From UBA964 sp031382085 (GTDB lineage Bacteria; Pseudomonadota; Gammaproteobacteria; Steroidobacterales; Steroidobacteraceae): a stretch of 64,000 nucleotides of DNA. The position numbers and the translations under genes are program-made. Numbering within the stretch: position 1 is the first letter of the stretch; each line of letters begins with the position of its first letter. Under the pieces are notes generated by a model. The model did not search any database. It was given only the letters and a program-made list of their open reading frames with translations, and had not been told where the DNA came from. Shown here one piece after another: positions 10,035 through 18,374 of this stretch. The stretch lies in contig JANMYM010000062.1 of assembly GCA_031382085.1 (NCBI GenBank), positions 1-64,000 on the forward strand, given 5' to 3'.

Positions 10035-10898
10035 ATGCGGTTAGTCATCATCAGTGGCTTGTCGGGCGCCGGCAAGAGCGTGGCGTTGAACATGCTGGAG
10101 GACATGGGCCTCTACTGCATCGACAACCTGCCGGCTGTAATGGTGAAGCCGTTTGTGTCGCACGCGATGACCACCAAGGATGGTACTTACGACCGTACCG
10201 CGTTAGGTGTCGACGCACGCAACCCAGCCCAGGATATCGCGAACGTGCCGTCGCTGATGCAGGAACTCAAGGGGCTCGGCGTGCACTGCGAGATCGTGTG
10301 TCTGGTCGCCAACGACGACGAATTGTTGAGAAGGTTTTCCGAAACCAAGCGCCGGCACCCGTTATCCGGCGATTACGGTGATTTGCCCGCAGCCATTGCC
10401 CGTGAGCGGAAATTGCTGGAGCCGATCCTGTACGCTGCGGACCTGGTGATCGACACTTCACGCATGGGCGTGCATGCGCTGCGCGACACGATCCTGAAGC
10501 GCGTGGAGCAGCGCGCGTCCGGCCGGTTGTCGATCAGTTTCGAGTCTTTCGGCTTCAAGAACGGGCTGCCGGGCGATGCGGATTTCGTCTTTGATGCACG
10601 CACGCTGCCCAACCCGTACTGGGATCCGGCGCTGCGCGCACTGACCGGCCGCGATCCCGACGTGATTCGCTACCTCGAATCCATGCCGCAGGTACACAAG
10701 CTGTATGCGGACATCTCAGCTTTCATTGAATCGCGGATCCCCGAGCACCAAGCTAACAATCGCCGCTACCTCACCATCGCGATCGGCTGCACCGGCGGAC
10801 AGCATCGCTCGGTATATCTGGTCGACAAGCTGGCGGCGCGTTTCGCCGGGCTTTTCCCAGGCGTGATATCCAGACACACAGCACTGCGTGATAACTGA
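10035..10898 (+). CDS. rapZ: RNase adapter protein RapZ (nucleotide-binding, YvcJ family)
   Basis: RapZ senses glucosamine 6-phosphate and, in E. coli, delivers the sRNA GlmZ to RNase E, controlling glmS. The 287-residue product has the N-terminal P-loop GLSGAGKSVALNMLEDMG followed by YCIDNLP, and the C-terminal phosphosugar-binding region with NPYWDPALR and GCTGGQHRSVYL. Length matches E. coli RapZ (284). Whether a GlmZ-like sRNA exists in this organism cannot be seen here; in other lineages RapZ homologues have other roles. It overlaps mgtE by 11 bases. The usual neighbours ptsN and npr are missing. Confidence 0.95.
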   Translation: MRLVIISGLSGAGKSVALNMLEDMGLYCIDNLPAVMVKPFVSHAMTTKDGTYDRTALGVDARNPAQDIANVPSLMQELKGLGVHCEIVCLVANDDELLRRFSETKRRHPLSGDYGDLPAAIARERKLLEPILYAADLVIDTSRMGVHALRDTILKRVEQRASGRLSISFESFGFKNGLPGDADFVFDARTLPNPYWDPALRALTGRDPDVIRYLESMPQVHKLYADISAFIESRIPEHQANNRRYLTIAIGCTGGQHRSVYLVDKLAARFAGLFPGVISRHTALRDN

Positions 10899-12243
10899 GA
10901 CCCGCCTTCCAAAGGCTGGCCGCCTCGCAGCGCTGCTGGAGGCACTGGACACCGGCACACTGCGCTCAGCTAACAGGCTGGTCAATGCGCTGCACCCGGC
11001 GGAAATCGCCGCGCTGATGGAATCCATGCCGCCGGCGCGACGCGAGCTGGTGTGGGAATTCGTCGATCCGGAACTGGAAGGCGAAGTGCTGCTTGAGCTC
11101 AGCGAGCCGGTGCGCCTGGCGCTGCTTGAGCAGATGGACGCGCAGGAAATCGTCGCAGCCGCCGAAGGCCTTGAAGTAGACGATCTTGCCGACCTGGTGC
11201 GCGAACTTCCCGAAGCCGTTAACCGGCAGTTGCTTGAGTCGATGGACCGCCAGCATCGCGAGCGCCTGGATACCGTGTTGTCGTTTGCGGAGGACAGCGC
11301 CGGCGGCCTGATGAATACCGACACGGTCAGCGTGCGCGCCGATGTGTCGATCGAGACGGTGCTGCGATATCTGCGCATGCGCGGCGAGCTGCCGGATCGC
11401 ACCGATCGGCTGTTCGTCGCGGATCGAGGCGGCCAGTACCTCGGCACGGTGCCATTGCCGAGGTTGCTGACCGAGGATCCGCAGCGGCTGGTCGGTGACT
11501 GTCTCGAGCCGGAAGCACCGCGCATCGATCCTACCCTGAGCGCGCACGATGTGGCGAACCTGTTCCAGCAGCGCGACCTGCTGTCGGCGGCGGTGGTCGA
11601 CGCAGACGGCCGCCTGTTAGGCCGGATCACGGTCGATGATGTCGTCGACGTCATCCGCATGGAGGGCGAGCATTCGGTCCGGTCCATGGCCGGCCTCGAT
11701 GACGAAGAAGACGTGTTCGCACCCATTCTGCCGTCGACTCGGCGGCGCCTGTTCTGGCTCGGCATCAATCTGCTGACCGCTTTTCTCGCGGCCGCCGTGG
11801 TGCGCAATTTCGAAAGCACGATCGCCAAGGTCGCGGCGCTCGCCGCACTGATGCCGGTGGTCGCATCGATGGGCGGCATCGCCGGAACACAGACCGTAAC
11901 GCTGATCGTGCGTGCCATCGCGTTAGGTCAGGTGCAATGGAACAATGGGCGCTGGCTGCTGTTCAAGGAAATGGCGGTCGGCGGCCTGAATGGCCTCATC
12001 TGGGCGGCGGTGGTCGGCGGCATTGTCTGGTTCTGGTTCGGGACCCCGGTGATCGCGGCGATTCTCGCCGCGGCGCTGCTGATCAACCTGCTGGCAGCCG
12101 CAGCGGTCGGGGTGCTGGTGCCGCTGATCCTGAAGCGATTGCGGATCGATCCGGCACTTTCGGCTGGCGTGATCCTGACCACCTTCACCGACTGCATCGG
12201 CTTTGCCACGTTGTTAGGTCTTGGCGCCTTGTTCCTGACCTGA
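10888..12243 (+). CDS. mgtE: Magnesium transporter MgtE
   Basis: Mg2+ channel/transporter of the inner membrane, gated by cytosolic Mg2+. In 451 residues the order is: N-terminal superhelical MgtE_N domain (LHPAEIAALMESMP repeats, about 25-135), two CBS domains (about 137-260, ending RITVDDVVDVI) and five C-terminal membrane helices from about 285. The pore signature is present as MPVVASMGGIAGTQT and FTDCIGF. Starts with GTG at 10888 inside the rapZ end, so it is probably translated by coupling. Its last 30 bases overlap the opposite-strand patatin gene tail to tail. Confidence 0.94.
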   Translation: MITETRLPKAGRLAALLEALDTGTLRSANRLVNALHPAEIAALMESMPPARRELVWEFVDPELEGEVLLELSEPVRLALLEQMDAQEIVAAAEGLEVDDLADLVRELPEAVNRQLLESMDRQHRERLDTVLSFAEDSAGGLMNTDTVSVRADVSIETVLRYLRMRGELPDRTDRLFVADRGGQYLGTVPLPRLLTEDPQRLVGDCLEPEAPRIDPTLSAHDVANLFQQRDLLSAAVVDADGRLLGRITVDDVVDVIRMEGEHSVRSMAGLDDEEDVFAPILPSTRRRLFWLGINLLTAFLAAAVVRNFESTIAKVAALAALMPVVASMGGIAGTQTVTLIVRAIALGQVQWNNGRWLLFKEMAVGGLNGLIWAAVVGGIVWFWFGTPVIAAILAAALLINLLAAAAVGVLVPLILKRLRIDPALSAGVILTTFTDCIGFATLLGLGALFLT

Positions 12244-13353
12244 GGCGAAGAACTCACGGATTTCGTCCGCGCGCGCAGCCGCGTCGCGCACCCCGAGCGC
12301 GATCAGTTCGCGGGTGTAGGCCGCCTCGAACAGCAGGTAACTTGCCAACAAGCCGCCGGCATGCCCGTGCGCGCCGGTGGCGCGCATGAAGGCGCGCACC
12401 GCAAAGGGCATGCCAGCGACGTGGCGACCGGCCAGCAGCCGCAGATCAACGCTTGGCGAAATCATCAAGGTGCGAATCATCCGGGTGCCGGTGCTGCCCG
12501 GCGACACTGCACCGAGTTGGTTCAGGCGTTGCAGCTGCTCGAGGTCACCGTATAGCTGGTCGGAAAACAACGTGTCCAGCATGAAACCGAACAGCTGGCC
12601 CGGCGATGGCCCGCTGCGCACGGCGCCGATGGGCCCCAGGCCCGCGGCGTTGTGGGCCCGGACACCGATGACGAACAACCGATCGGCGCCGAGCCTGATC
12701 GCGGGCGACAATGGCGCAAGCTGGCGCATCGCGCCGTCGCCAAAATATTCGTCCCCCAGTTTGACGGCCGGAAACAACAGTGGAATCGCCGTGCTCGCCA
12801 TCAGGTGATGTTGGCCGAGCTGCACGCGCACGCCACGGCGCGCTGCGCGGTGCCACTCGGTGACAGAATCCTCGGCGGCAAACCACGCGGTCGACTGCCC
12901 GGAGCTGTAACTGGTGCTGCACAGCGCCAGTGCATGCAGATGGCCGGCGGCGATCTGCGCGCCGACCTGCGCGATATGCACCCGGGCTGCCAGCAGCCGC
13001 CGCAACGGTGTGTTATCGAGAAACGACCGCGGCGTGCGTACCAGCCAGCCGCCCGACAGCGCGGCCAGCGTCCAGCGCGCGCCCGCGCCCAGCATCGCCA
13101 GGCCATCGCTGCGAAACACCTGCGAGATATGAAAATCTGACCAGACCTGGTGCAGGCCCTCGACCGCGGCCCGCCAATCGTTGGCACCCGCCGCTAACAC
13201 ACCGGCTGCGACCGCGCCCGCCGAGGTGCCGACGATGACCGGAAACGGGTTCTGCTGCGGCGGCAATATCCCGACCAAGGCCTTGAGCACACCCACCTGG
13301 TAGGCAGAACGGGCGCCGCCGCCTGATAGCACAAGTCCAACGCGGGTTTCCAT
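12214..13353 (-). CDS. Patatin-like phospholipase family protein
   Basis: Predicted cytoplasmic or membrane-associated acyl hydrolase of the patatin/RssA family. Conserved elements of the Ser-Asp dyad enzyme are visible: oxyanion loop GGGARSAYQVG near the N-terminus, nucleophile elbow GTSAG (about residue 46) and catalytic Asp in FGDGAM (about 210). The 379-residue length is larger than RssA (301) because of a C-terminal helical extension. The ATG at 13353 places METRVGLVLSGGG at the start; the open frame extends to 13407 without homology. Substrate unknown. It ends inside the mgtE coding region and is divergent from the peroxiredoxin gene 65 bases away. Confidence 0.85.
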   Translation of the reverse strand: METRVGLVLSGGGARSAYQVGVLKALVGILPPQQNPFPVIVGTSAGAVAAGVLAAGANDWRAAVEGLHQVWSDFHISQVFRSDGLAMLGAGARWTLAALSGGWLVRTPRSFLDNTPLRRLLAARVHIAQVGAQIAAGHLHALALCSTSYSSGQSTAWFAAEDSVTEWHRAARRGVRVQLGQHHLMASTAIPLLFPAVKLGDEYFGDGAMRQLAPLSPAIRLGADRLFVIGVRAHNAAGLGPIGAVRSGPSPGQLFGFMLDTLFSDQLYGDLEQLQRLNQLGAVSPGSTGTRMIRTLMISPSVDLRLLAGRHVAGMPFAVRAFMRATGAHGHAGGLLASYLLFEAAYTRELIALGVRDAAARADEIREFFASGQEQGAKT

Positions 13354-13418
13354 AGGGACATTCTGCCAAATTGCCGCAACGTTGCTAGAATCCCTGCTCA
13401 CCGGCAAGGAGCCATCGC

Positions 13419-13964
13419 ATGCAAACCCGTCGTACCGCCCTGCTAACAGCGTTAGCCACGTCCGTCGTTCTTGGGAGTCTGGCGTCGGCCGCCAGGAAGC
13501 CGGCTGCGCCCGCCGAAGGGTCGCGGGCGCCCGGCTTCAAGTTGCCGGACCAGAGCGGAACCTGGCATACGCTCAAGCAATATCAGGGCAAGTGGGTTGT
13601 GCTTTATTTCTACCCGAAAGACGACACGCCGGGCTGCACCACCGAAGCCTGCGAATTCCGCGACAACATGTTCGCGTTTCGCAAGGCCGATGCGATCATC
13701 CTGGGCATCAGCGTTGATGACGTGGATTCGCACAAGAAATTTTCCGAGAAGCACGGCCTGCCGTTTCCATTGCTGGCCGATGCCGACAAGAAGGTGTCCG
13801 GCGCCTATGGCGTGCTGATACCGGTCGTGGGTATCGCCAGCCGTCAAACCTTCATCATCGACCCGAAGGGCCGAATCGCGAAGCACTATGAAAAGGTGGT
13901 CGCCAAGGGCCACTCCGAGGCAGTGCTTGCCGACCTCAGGACTTTGGCAAAGTCGGGTGCCTGA
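13419..13964 (+). CDS. bcp: Peroxiredoxin of the Bcp/PrxQ type with an export signal
   Basis: Thiol peroxidase reducing H2O2 and organic hydroperoxides. The 181-residue product begins with an RR-containing hydrophobic leader (about residues 4-25), which resembles a Sec or weak Tat signal, so the enzyme is predicted to be periplasmic. The Prx domain follows: YFYPKDDTPGCTTEACEF holds the peroxidatic Cys and a resolving Cys five residues later, the intra-helix pairing of PrxQ. Conserved Arg appears in ASRQTFIID. Classical E. coli Bcp (156 aa) is cytoplasmic and lacks a leader. Its 3' end overlaps the opposite-strand VWA gene by 29 bases. Confidence 0.9.
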   Translation: MQTRRTALLTALATSVVLGSLASAARKPAAPAEGSRAPGFKLPDQSGTWHTLKQYQGKWVVLYFYPKDDTPGCTTEACEFRDNMFAFRKADAIILGISVDDVDSHKKFSEKHGLPFPLLADADKKVSGAYGVLIPVVGIASRQTFIIDPKGRIAKHYEKVVAKGHSEAVLADLRTLAKSGA

Positions 13965-15132
13965 GCTCCGCGATCGCGCCATCGAGGCCCGCGAGCGTTA
14001 GCGGAAACATCCGCGGGCCGATCAGCTCACGCGTTAGTTGGGTCGACGGCGTGCGCTCCCAGCGGTTCTGCGGTTCGGGGTTCAGCCACACCAGGCGCGG
14101 GAAGTGCGCCGCCAGCCGCTGTACCCAGGCGGCGCCGGCCTCCTGGTTCCAGTGCTCGACGCTGCCGCCCGGCTGCGTGATTTCGTAGGGACTCATGGTC
14201 GCATCGCCAACCAGCACCACGCGATAGTCCGCGTTGAAGGTGCGCAGCACTTGCAGGGTCCCGGTGCGCTCGACGTGGCGACGGCGATTGTCCTTCCACA
14301 AGTATTCGTAGACAAAGTTGTGGAAGTAGAAATATTCGAGGTGCTTGAACTCGCTGCGGACTGCGGAGAACAGCTCTTCGCAGACACGCACGTGATCGTC
14401 CATCGAGCCGCCGACATCCATCAGCAGTAGCAGCTTCACGGCGTTACGGCGCTCGGCCATCATCCGGATATCCAGCAAACCGGCGTTGCGTGCGGTTGCG
14501 CTGATGGTGGTGTCAAGGTCGAACAGGTCCAGGGCGCCCTGGCGCGCGAAACGGCGCAGCTTGCGCAGCGCCATCTTGATGTTGCGGGTACCAAGCTCGA
14601 TGTTGTCGTCAAAGTTCCGGTACTCGCGCTGGTCCCAGACTTTGACGGCGCGGCGATTGCGCGAACGGTCCTGGCCGATGCGAATGCCTTGCGGGTTGTA
14701 GCCATCGGCGCCAAAAGGCGAGGTGCCGCCGGTACCGATCCACTTGCTGCCGCCCTGATGTCGTTCCTTCTGTTCCTGCAGACGCTGGCGCAGCGTTTCC
14801 AGTAGTTTTTCCCAGCTGCCCAATGCCTGGACCTGCGCTTTCTCTTCCTCGCTCAGCACGCGCTCGGTGAGCGACTTCAGCCACTCGGCCGGCACCGAGG
14901 CGATGATTTTTTCGAAGGCCTTTTCGGCGCCGGCAAAGTGCTCGGCAAAGACCCGGTCATAGCGGTCGAAATAGCGCTCATCCTTGACCAGTGTCAGGCG
15001 GCCAAGGAGATAGAAGTCATGCGCGGAGCAGAATGCGACTCTGTAATCCAGCGCTTCAAGTAACGTCAGGAATTCTTTCAGACTGACGGGAATCCCCGCC
15101 GCGCGCAGCTGCAGGAAAAATGGCACTAACAC
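13936..15132 (-). CDS. VWA domain-containing CoxE-like protein
   Basis: 398-residue protein of the CoxE-like family, which usually acts with a MoxR-type AAA+ ATPase in metal- or cofactor-dependent protein maturation. The N-terminal half is helical and charged with a Gly-rich linker at about 125-145 (GTGGTSPFGADG). The C-terminal half is a von Willebrand A domain whose MIDAS motif DVGGSMDD (about residue 240) and later Asp in LVGDATMSP are intact. It starts with GTG at 15132, 21 bases after the moxR stop, so the two are almost certainly one operon. Its exact client is unknown. Confidence 0.85.
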   Translation of the reverse strand: MLVPFFLQLRAAGIPVSLKEFLTLLEALDYRVAFCSAHDFYLLGRLTLVKDERYFDRYDRVFAEHFAGAEKAFEKIIASVPAEWLKSLTERVLSEEEKAQVQALGSWEKLLETLRQRLQEQKERHQGGSKWIGTGGTSPFGADGYNPQGIRIGQDRSRNRRAVKVWDQREYRNFDDNIELGTRNIKMALRKLRRFARQGALDLFDLDTTISATARNAGLLDIRMMAERRNAVKLLLLMDVGGSMDDHVRVCEELFSAVRSEFKHLEYFYFHNFVYEYLWKDNRRRHVERTGTLQVLRTFNADYRVVLVGDATMSPYEITQPGGSVEHWNQEAGAAWVQRLAAHFPRLVWLNPEPQNRWERTPSTQLTRELIGPRMFPLTLAGLDGAIAELRHPTLPKS

Positions 15133-15153
15133 GTCGGCGGCAGGCCCTGCGTC

Positions 15154-16008
15154 CTAGCGCTGATTCCGGCGCTGCAGGAACACCAGTTGCTCGACCAGGT
15201 GTACATCCTGTTCGTTCTTGAGCAAGGCGCCGTAAAACGGTGGGATGGTCTTCTTCGGATCGTCGCCACGCAAGGCCTCGGGCGGCAGATCTTCCGCGAC
15301 CAGCAGCTTGATCCAATCCAGCAGCTCGGACGTTGACGGCTTCTTGCGCAGTCCCGGAGTTTCGCGCAGCCGGAAGAACGCTGCCAGCGCTTCGGCTAAC
15401 AAATCCTGCTTGAGCTTCGGGTAGTGGACGCGCACGATCTTTTCCAGGGTATCGGCGTCCGGAAAACGGATGTAGTGGAAAAAGCAGCGCCGCAGGAATG
15501 CGTCCGGCAATTCTTTTTCGTTGTTGCTGGTGATCAGGATGATAGGCCGGTGCACGGCCTTGATAAGATCGCGCGTCTCGTAGACATAAAATTCCATGCG
15601 ATCCAGTTCGCGCAGCAAATCGTTAGGAAATTCGATGTCGGCCTTGTCGATTTCGTCGATCAGCAGCACCGGCTGCAGTTCCGACGCGAACGCTTCCCAC
15701 AAACGCCCGCGCACGATGTAGTTGCGGATGTCGTGTACCCGTCCATCGCCAAGCTGCGAGTCACGCAGGCGCGACACCGCGTCGTATTCATACAGGCCCT
15801 GCTGCGCCTTGCTGCTCGATTTGATATGCCACTCGTACAGTGGCCGGCTCAATGCCGCCGCGATCTCGATCGCAAGCTGGGTCTTGCCGGTGCCGGGTTC
15901 GCCCTTGATCAGCAACGGGCGGCCTAACGTAATGGAGGCATTGACCGCCATCATCAGGTCTTCGGTGGCAACGTAACGGTCGGTGCCTGCAAATCGCTCG
16001 TCGGTCAT
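15154..16008 (-). CDS. MoxR-family AAA+ ATPase
   Basis: 284-residue MoxR/RavA-type AAA+ ATPase, a family that partners VWA proteins as chaperones for maturation of enzymes or complexes. Walker A is GEPGTGKTQL, Walker B is LLIDEIDKAD, sensor 1 lies in ILITSNNEKELPDAF with an arginine finger in LRRCFFHYIRFP, and a C-terminal lid domain follows. Its start overlaps the stop of the upstream acylase gene (16005) by 4 bases, and the VWA gene follows. The three genes appear cotranscribed. Client protein not identifiable; the acylase is a candidate only by position. Confidence 0.9.
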   Translation of the reverse strand: MTDERFAGTDRYVATEDLMMAVNASITLGRPLLIKGEPGTGKTQLAIEIAAALSRPLYEWHIKSSSKAQQGLYEYDAVSRLRDSQLGDGRVHDIRNYIVRGRLWEAFASELQPVLLIDEIDKADIEFPNDLLRELDRMEFYVYETRDLIKAVHRPIILITSNNEKELPDAFLRRCFFHYIRFPDADTLEKIVRVHYPKLKQDLLAEALAAFFRLRETPGLRKKPSTSELLDWIKLLVAEDLPPEALRGDDPKKTIPPFYGALLKNEQDVHLVEQLVFLQRRNQR

Positions 16009-18371
16009 CGCGCCTCCGGAGAAAACGTCAGCTTATGCTGCGCCGGGCCTGGCAGGAAGGGGGTAGGTCTGCCTGCCGCCCAATCGTCGAAGCCGGAGCG
16101 GTAGTACGTTGATAACGGATGACCACTTTGACCGCCGGGCAATTGCAGGTAGCCGTCGGCTTCATGGCCGGGTGAAACCGCAAAGCGCTCGGACGCGCCA
16201 AAACCGGGCGACTGCACGCGCGGCATGTCGTGGTCGCCCGGCACCGCTCTGTTAGACATGTCGAGCCAGCGACCGAGAAACGGCAATGCCTGCGACAGGG
16301 GGTGCCGCACCGCCGAATTATTGATGCCGCCCCAGCGGCAACGCGCCAGCTTCGGACAGGCCGTCCCCAGGTCCTTGAGCGCAGCATCAACCTGAGCCAG
16401 CACAAAACCGCGCCAGTCCGCGTGCTCGGCTGCTAACAGATGTGCCGGCTGCTCATTGACCAGGCGCCAGACCGAGGCATCAAAACGCTTTGGCATCCGG
16501 TATTGGCCGGGATCCAATTTCAGCCCGGCCAGGATCATCTGCCAGGTTGCCATACTCAGGCGGCGCTGAAAAGTGCGCAACAGACGGTAACCGACCGAAT
16601 CCACGCCGGCATGCGCATCCCAGGTTTCAACCAGCGCGCGCAACTCGGCACGCGCCGGTTGATTGCGCACCGCCTCGTCGTCCAGCGTAGCTAACAAAAC
16701 GCCGCGCCAACGGGCCAGGTAGCGGGCGCGATCGTCCAGCTGGATGCGCAACATGTCGGCGGGCGTCGCCGGTGTCGTCAGCGTTGCGAGGTCATCGCGG
16801 ATCTGGCGCGCACGGGCGCCGAGATCGTAGCCCGCGCCCCACTGCCACTCGTCGCCACCGATGGTTCTTTCTGCTTCGCCGGTGGCCGCGCGCGCATTTG
16901 CGCTCCAGACCGCGCCACTTTCCGGATCCACGATGGCTGGATGCGGTCCCTGCGGTGTGGGGCCGGCGATCGTCCACGCGATATGACCTTCGCGGTCGCC
17001 AACGACCATGTTCTGCTGCGGAGTGGAGATCTGTGGCGCCAGCGCCACCGCCTCGGCGACGCTGCGCGCGCGCAGCATGGCGCGAATATTGAGATTGATT
17101 GCGCCGGGTTGCAGCGCCACCCAGCTCACCAGCGTGCATTCGCCGTGCTGCGCGTCGGACTCCAGCAGCACGGCATCAGTCGTGGCGCGCACCATATAGT
17201 CTTCGGCGGCTCCGCCGTTGACCTCAAGGGTCTCGGCATGGACGCTAAACGACCGCGGACCGTCGATGGATTGCCACTGGTTCCTGTCCAGGCTGCAGCT
17301 AACACGCCGCAAGTCGATCCAGTCGCCGTAGCTGTTGGTGAATCCCCAGGCAATGTCGCCATTGGAACCCGCGACGACGGTTGGCACACCCGGCAGGCTC
17401 ACACCTGCAAGCTCATGGCGTCCGGTCACGCGCAGTCTTACCCGGTACCAGACCGGCGGCACGCCGAGTCCCAGGTGCATGTCGTTCACGATCAAGGCCG
17501 CGCCGCTCGCGGTGCGCCGGCCGGCCAGGCCCCAGTTGTTGCTACCCGGAAAATCCGCCGGGTCAGCTAACAGGCCGGCAGTGGTCGCGGTCAGGCTCTG
17601 GGTGGTACGCAGATCCAGCTGCTCCGGTAACGGCAACTGCGGCAATTCTTCAGCAACGGCGGCGGTGCTTTCCCCTTGGACCGCAACATTCGGCGCGTCC
17701 CAATCCACCGGGCGCGGCAACAGCAGCGCCATGATTGCCTCGGCTCGCGCGCGCGCCGCGTCCCCGGCTTCCGGCTTTTCCAGCGCCGCCGCCAACGCCA
17801 GGCGGAATTTTTCATCTCCGATCTCGCTGGCCTGCAGTTGCCACGCCATGGACAACGGCACCAGTAGCGAGTCCTCCGCGCGCCACGGCACGGGTTGCGC
17901 CCGCAGCAGCCAGTACTCAAACGGCCGGCTGCCAAGCGAGTTGAGCCCGGCGTTCACACCGCGGGCGTAACTCTCGAGCCAGCGCCGATCAACCGCAGGC
18001 GCCGTCTTGAGGTACTCCCTGACGCGTGCGCGCATGCGGAACATGCGGGTCTTGCGATCCTGGTCTAACAACGCCTTGCCGAACAGGGCTGCCAGTTCGC
18101 CAGATGCCAGGCGGCGCGCCGAATCCATCTGGAAGTAACGGTCCTGGCCGTGCGCGTAACCGAGGCCAAAGGCCAGGTCGTCATCGTTGGCGGCCGAGAC
18201 CGTGGCGTTGCCGTCCGCGTCGCGCTCCAGCATGACAGCGCCGCTGATGGCGGCGATTTTTTCAGCGCCGTCGAGGACCGGCAGCGACGCGCGCAGCAGG
18301 ATCCACGCGCTGACGCCCGCAGCCGCAATCAGCAAGGCCAGCGCTACCAGGACTCGGCGTACCCAGAGCAT
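16005..18371 (-). CDS. Penicillin acylase family N-terminal nucleophile hydrolase
   Basis: 788-residue Ntn-hydrolase precursor, predicted periplasmic and perhaps membrane-anchored through an uncleaved N-terminal helix (residues about 5-27). The family is made as one chain and cut itself before a Ser; here the processing site is PG/SNNWGLAGRRTASG (Ser near residue 278), followed by the conserved VNDMHLGLGVPPVWY. An alpha subunit (about 30-277) and a large beta subunit would result. Substrates of such enzymes include penicillins, acyl-homoserine lactones and other amides, which cannot be separated from sequence alone. Upstream neighbour is pyk (3 bases between pyk stop and this start); downstream overlap with moxR. 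Confidence 0.88.
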   Translation of the reverse strand: MLWVRRVLVALALLIAAAGVSAWILLRASLPVLDGAEKIAAISGAVMLERDADGNATVSAANDDDLAFGLGYAHGQDRYFQMDSARRLASGELAALFGKALLDQDRKTRMFRMRARVREYLKTAPAVDRRWLESYARGVNAGLNSLGSRPFEYWLLRAQPVPWRAEDSLLVPLSMAWQLQASEIGDEKFRLALAAALEKPEAGDAARARAEAIMALLLPRPVDWDAPNVAVQGESTAAVAEELPQLPLPEQLDLRTTQSLTATTAGLLADPADFPGSNNWGLAGRRTASGAALIVNDMHLGLGVPPVWYRVRLRVTGRHELAGVSLPGVPTVVAGSNGDIAWGFTNSYGDWIDLRRVSCSLDRNQWQSIDGPRSFSVHAETLEVNGGAAEDYMVRATTDAVLLESDAQHGECTLVSWVALQPGAINLNIRAMLRARSVAEAVALAPQISTPQQNMVVGDREGHIAWTIAGPTPQGPHPAIVDPESGAVWSANARAATGEAERTIGGDEWQWGAGYDLGARARQIRDDLATLTTPATPADMLRIQLDDRARYLARWRGVLLATLDDEAVRNQPARAELRALVETWDAHAGVDSVGYRLLRTFQRRLSMATWQMILAGLKLDPGQYRMPKRFDASVWRLVNEQPAHLLAAEHADWRGFVLAQVDAALKDLGTACPKLARCRWGGINNSAVRHPLSQALPFLGRWLDMSNRAVPGDHDMPRVQSPGFGASERFAVSPGHEADGYLQLPGGQSGHPLSTYYRSGFDDWAAGRPTPFLPGPAQHKLTFSPEAR

Positions 18372-18374
18372 CGT

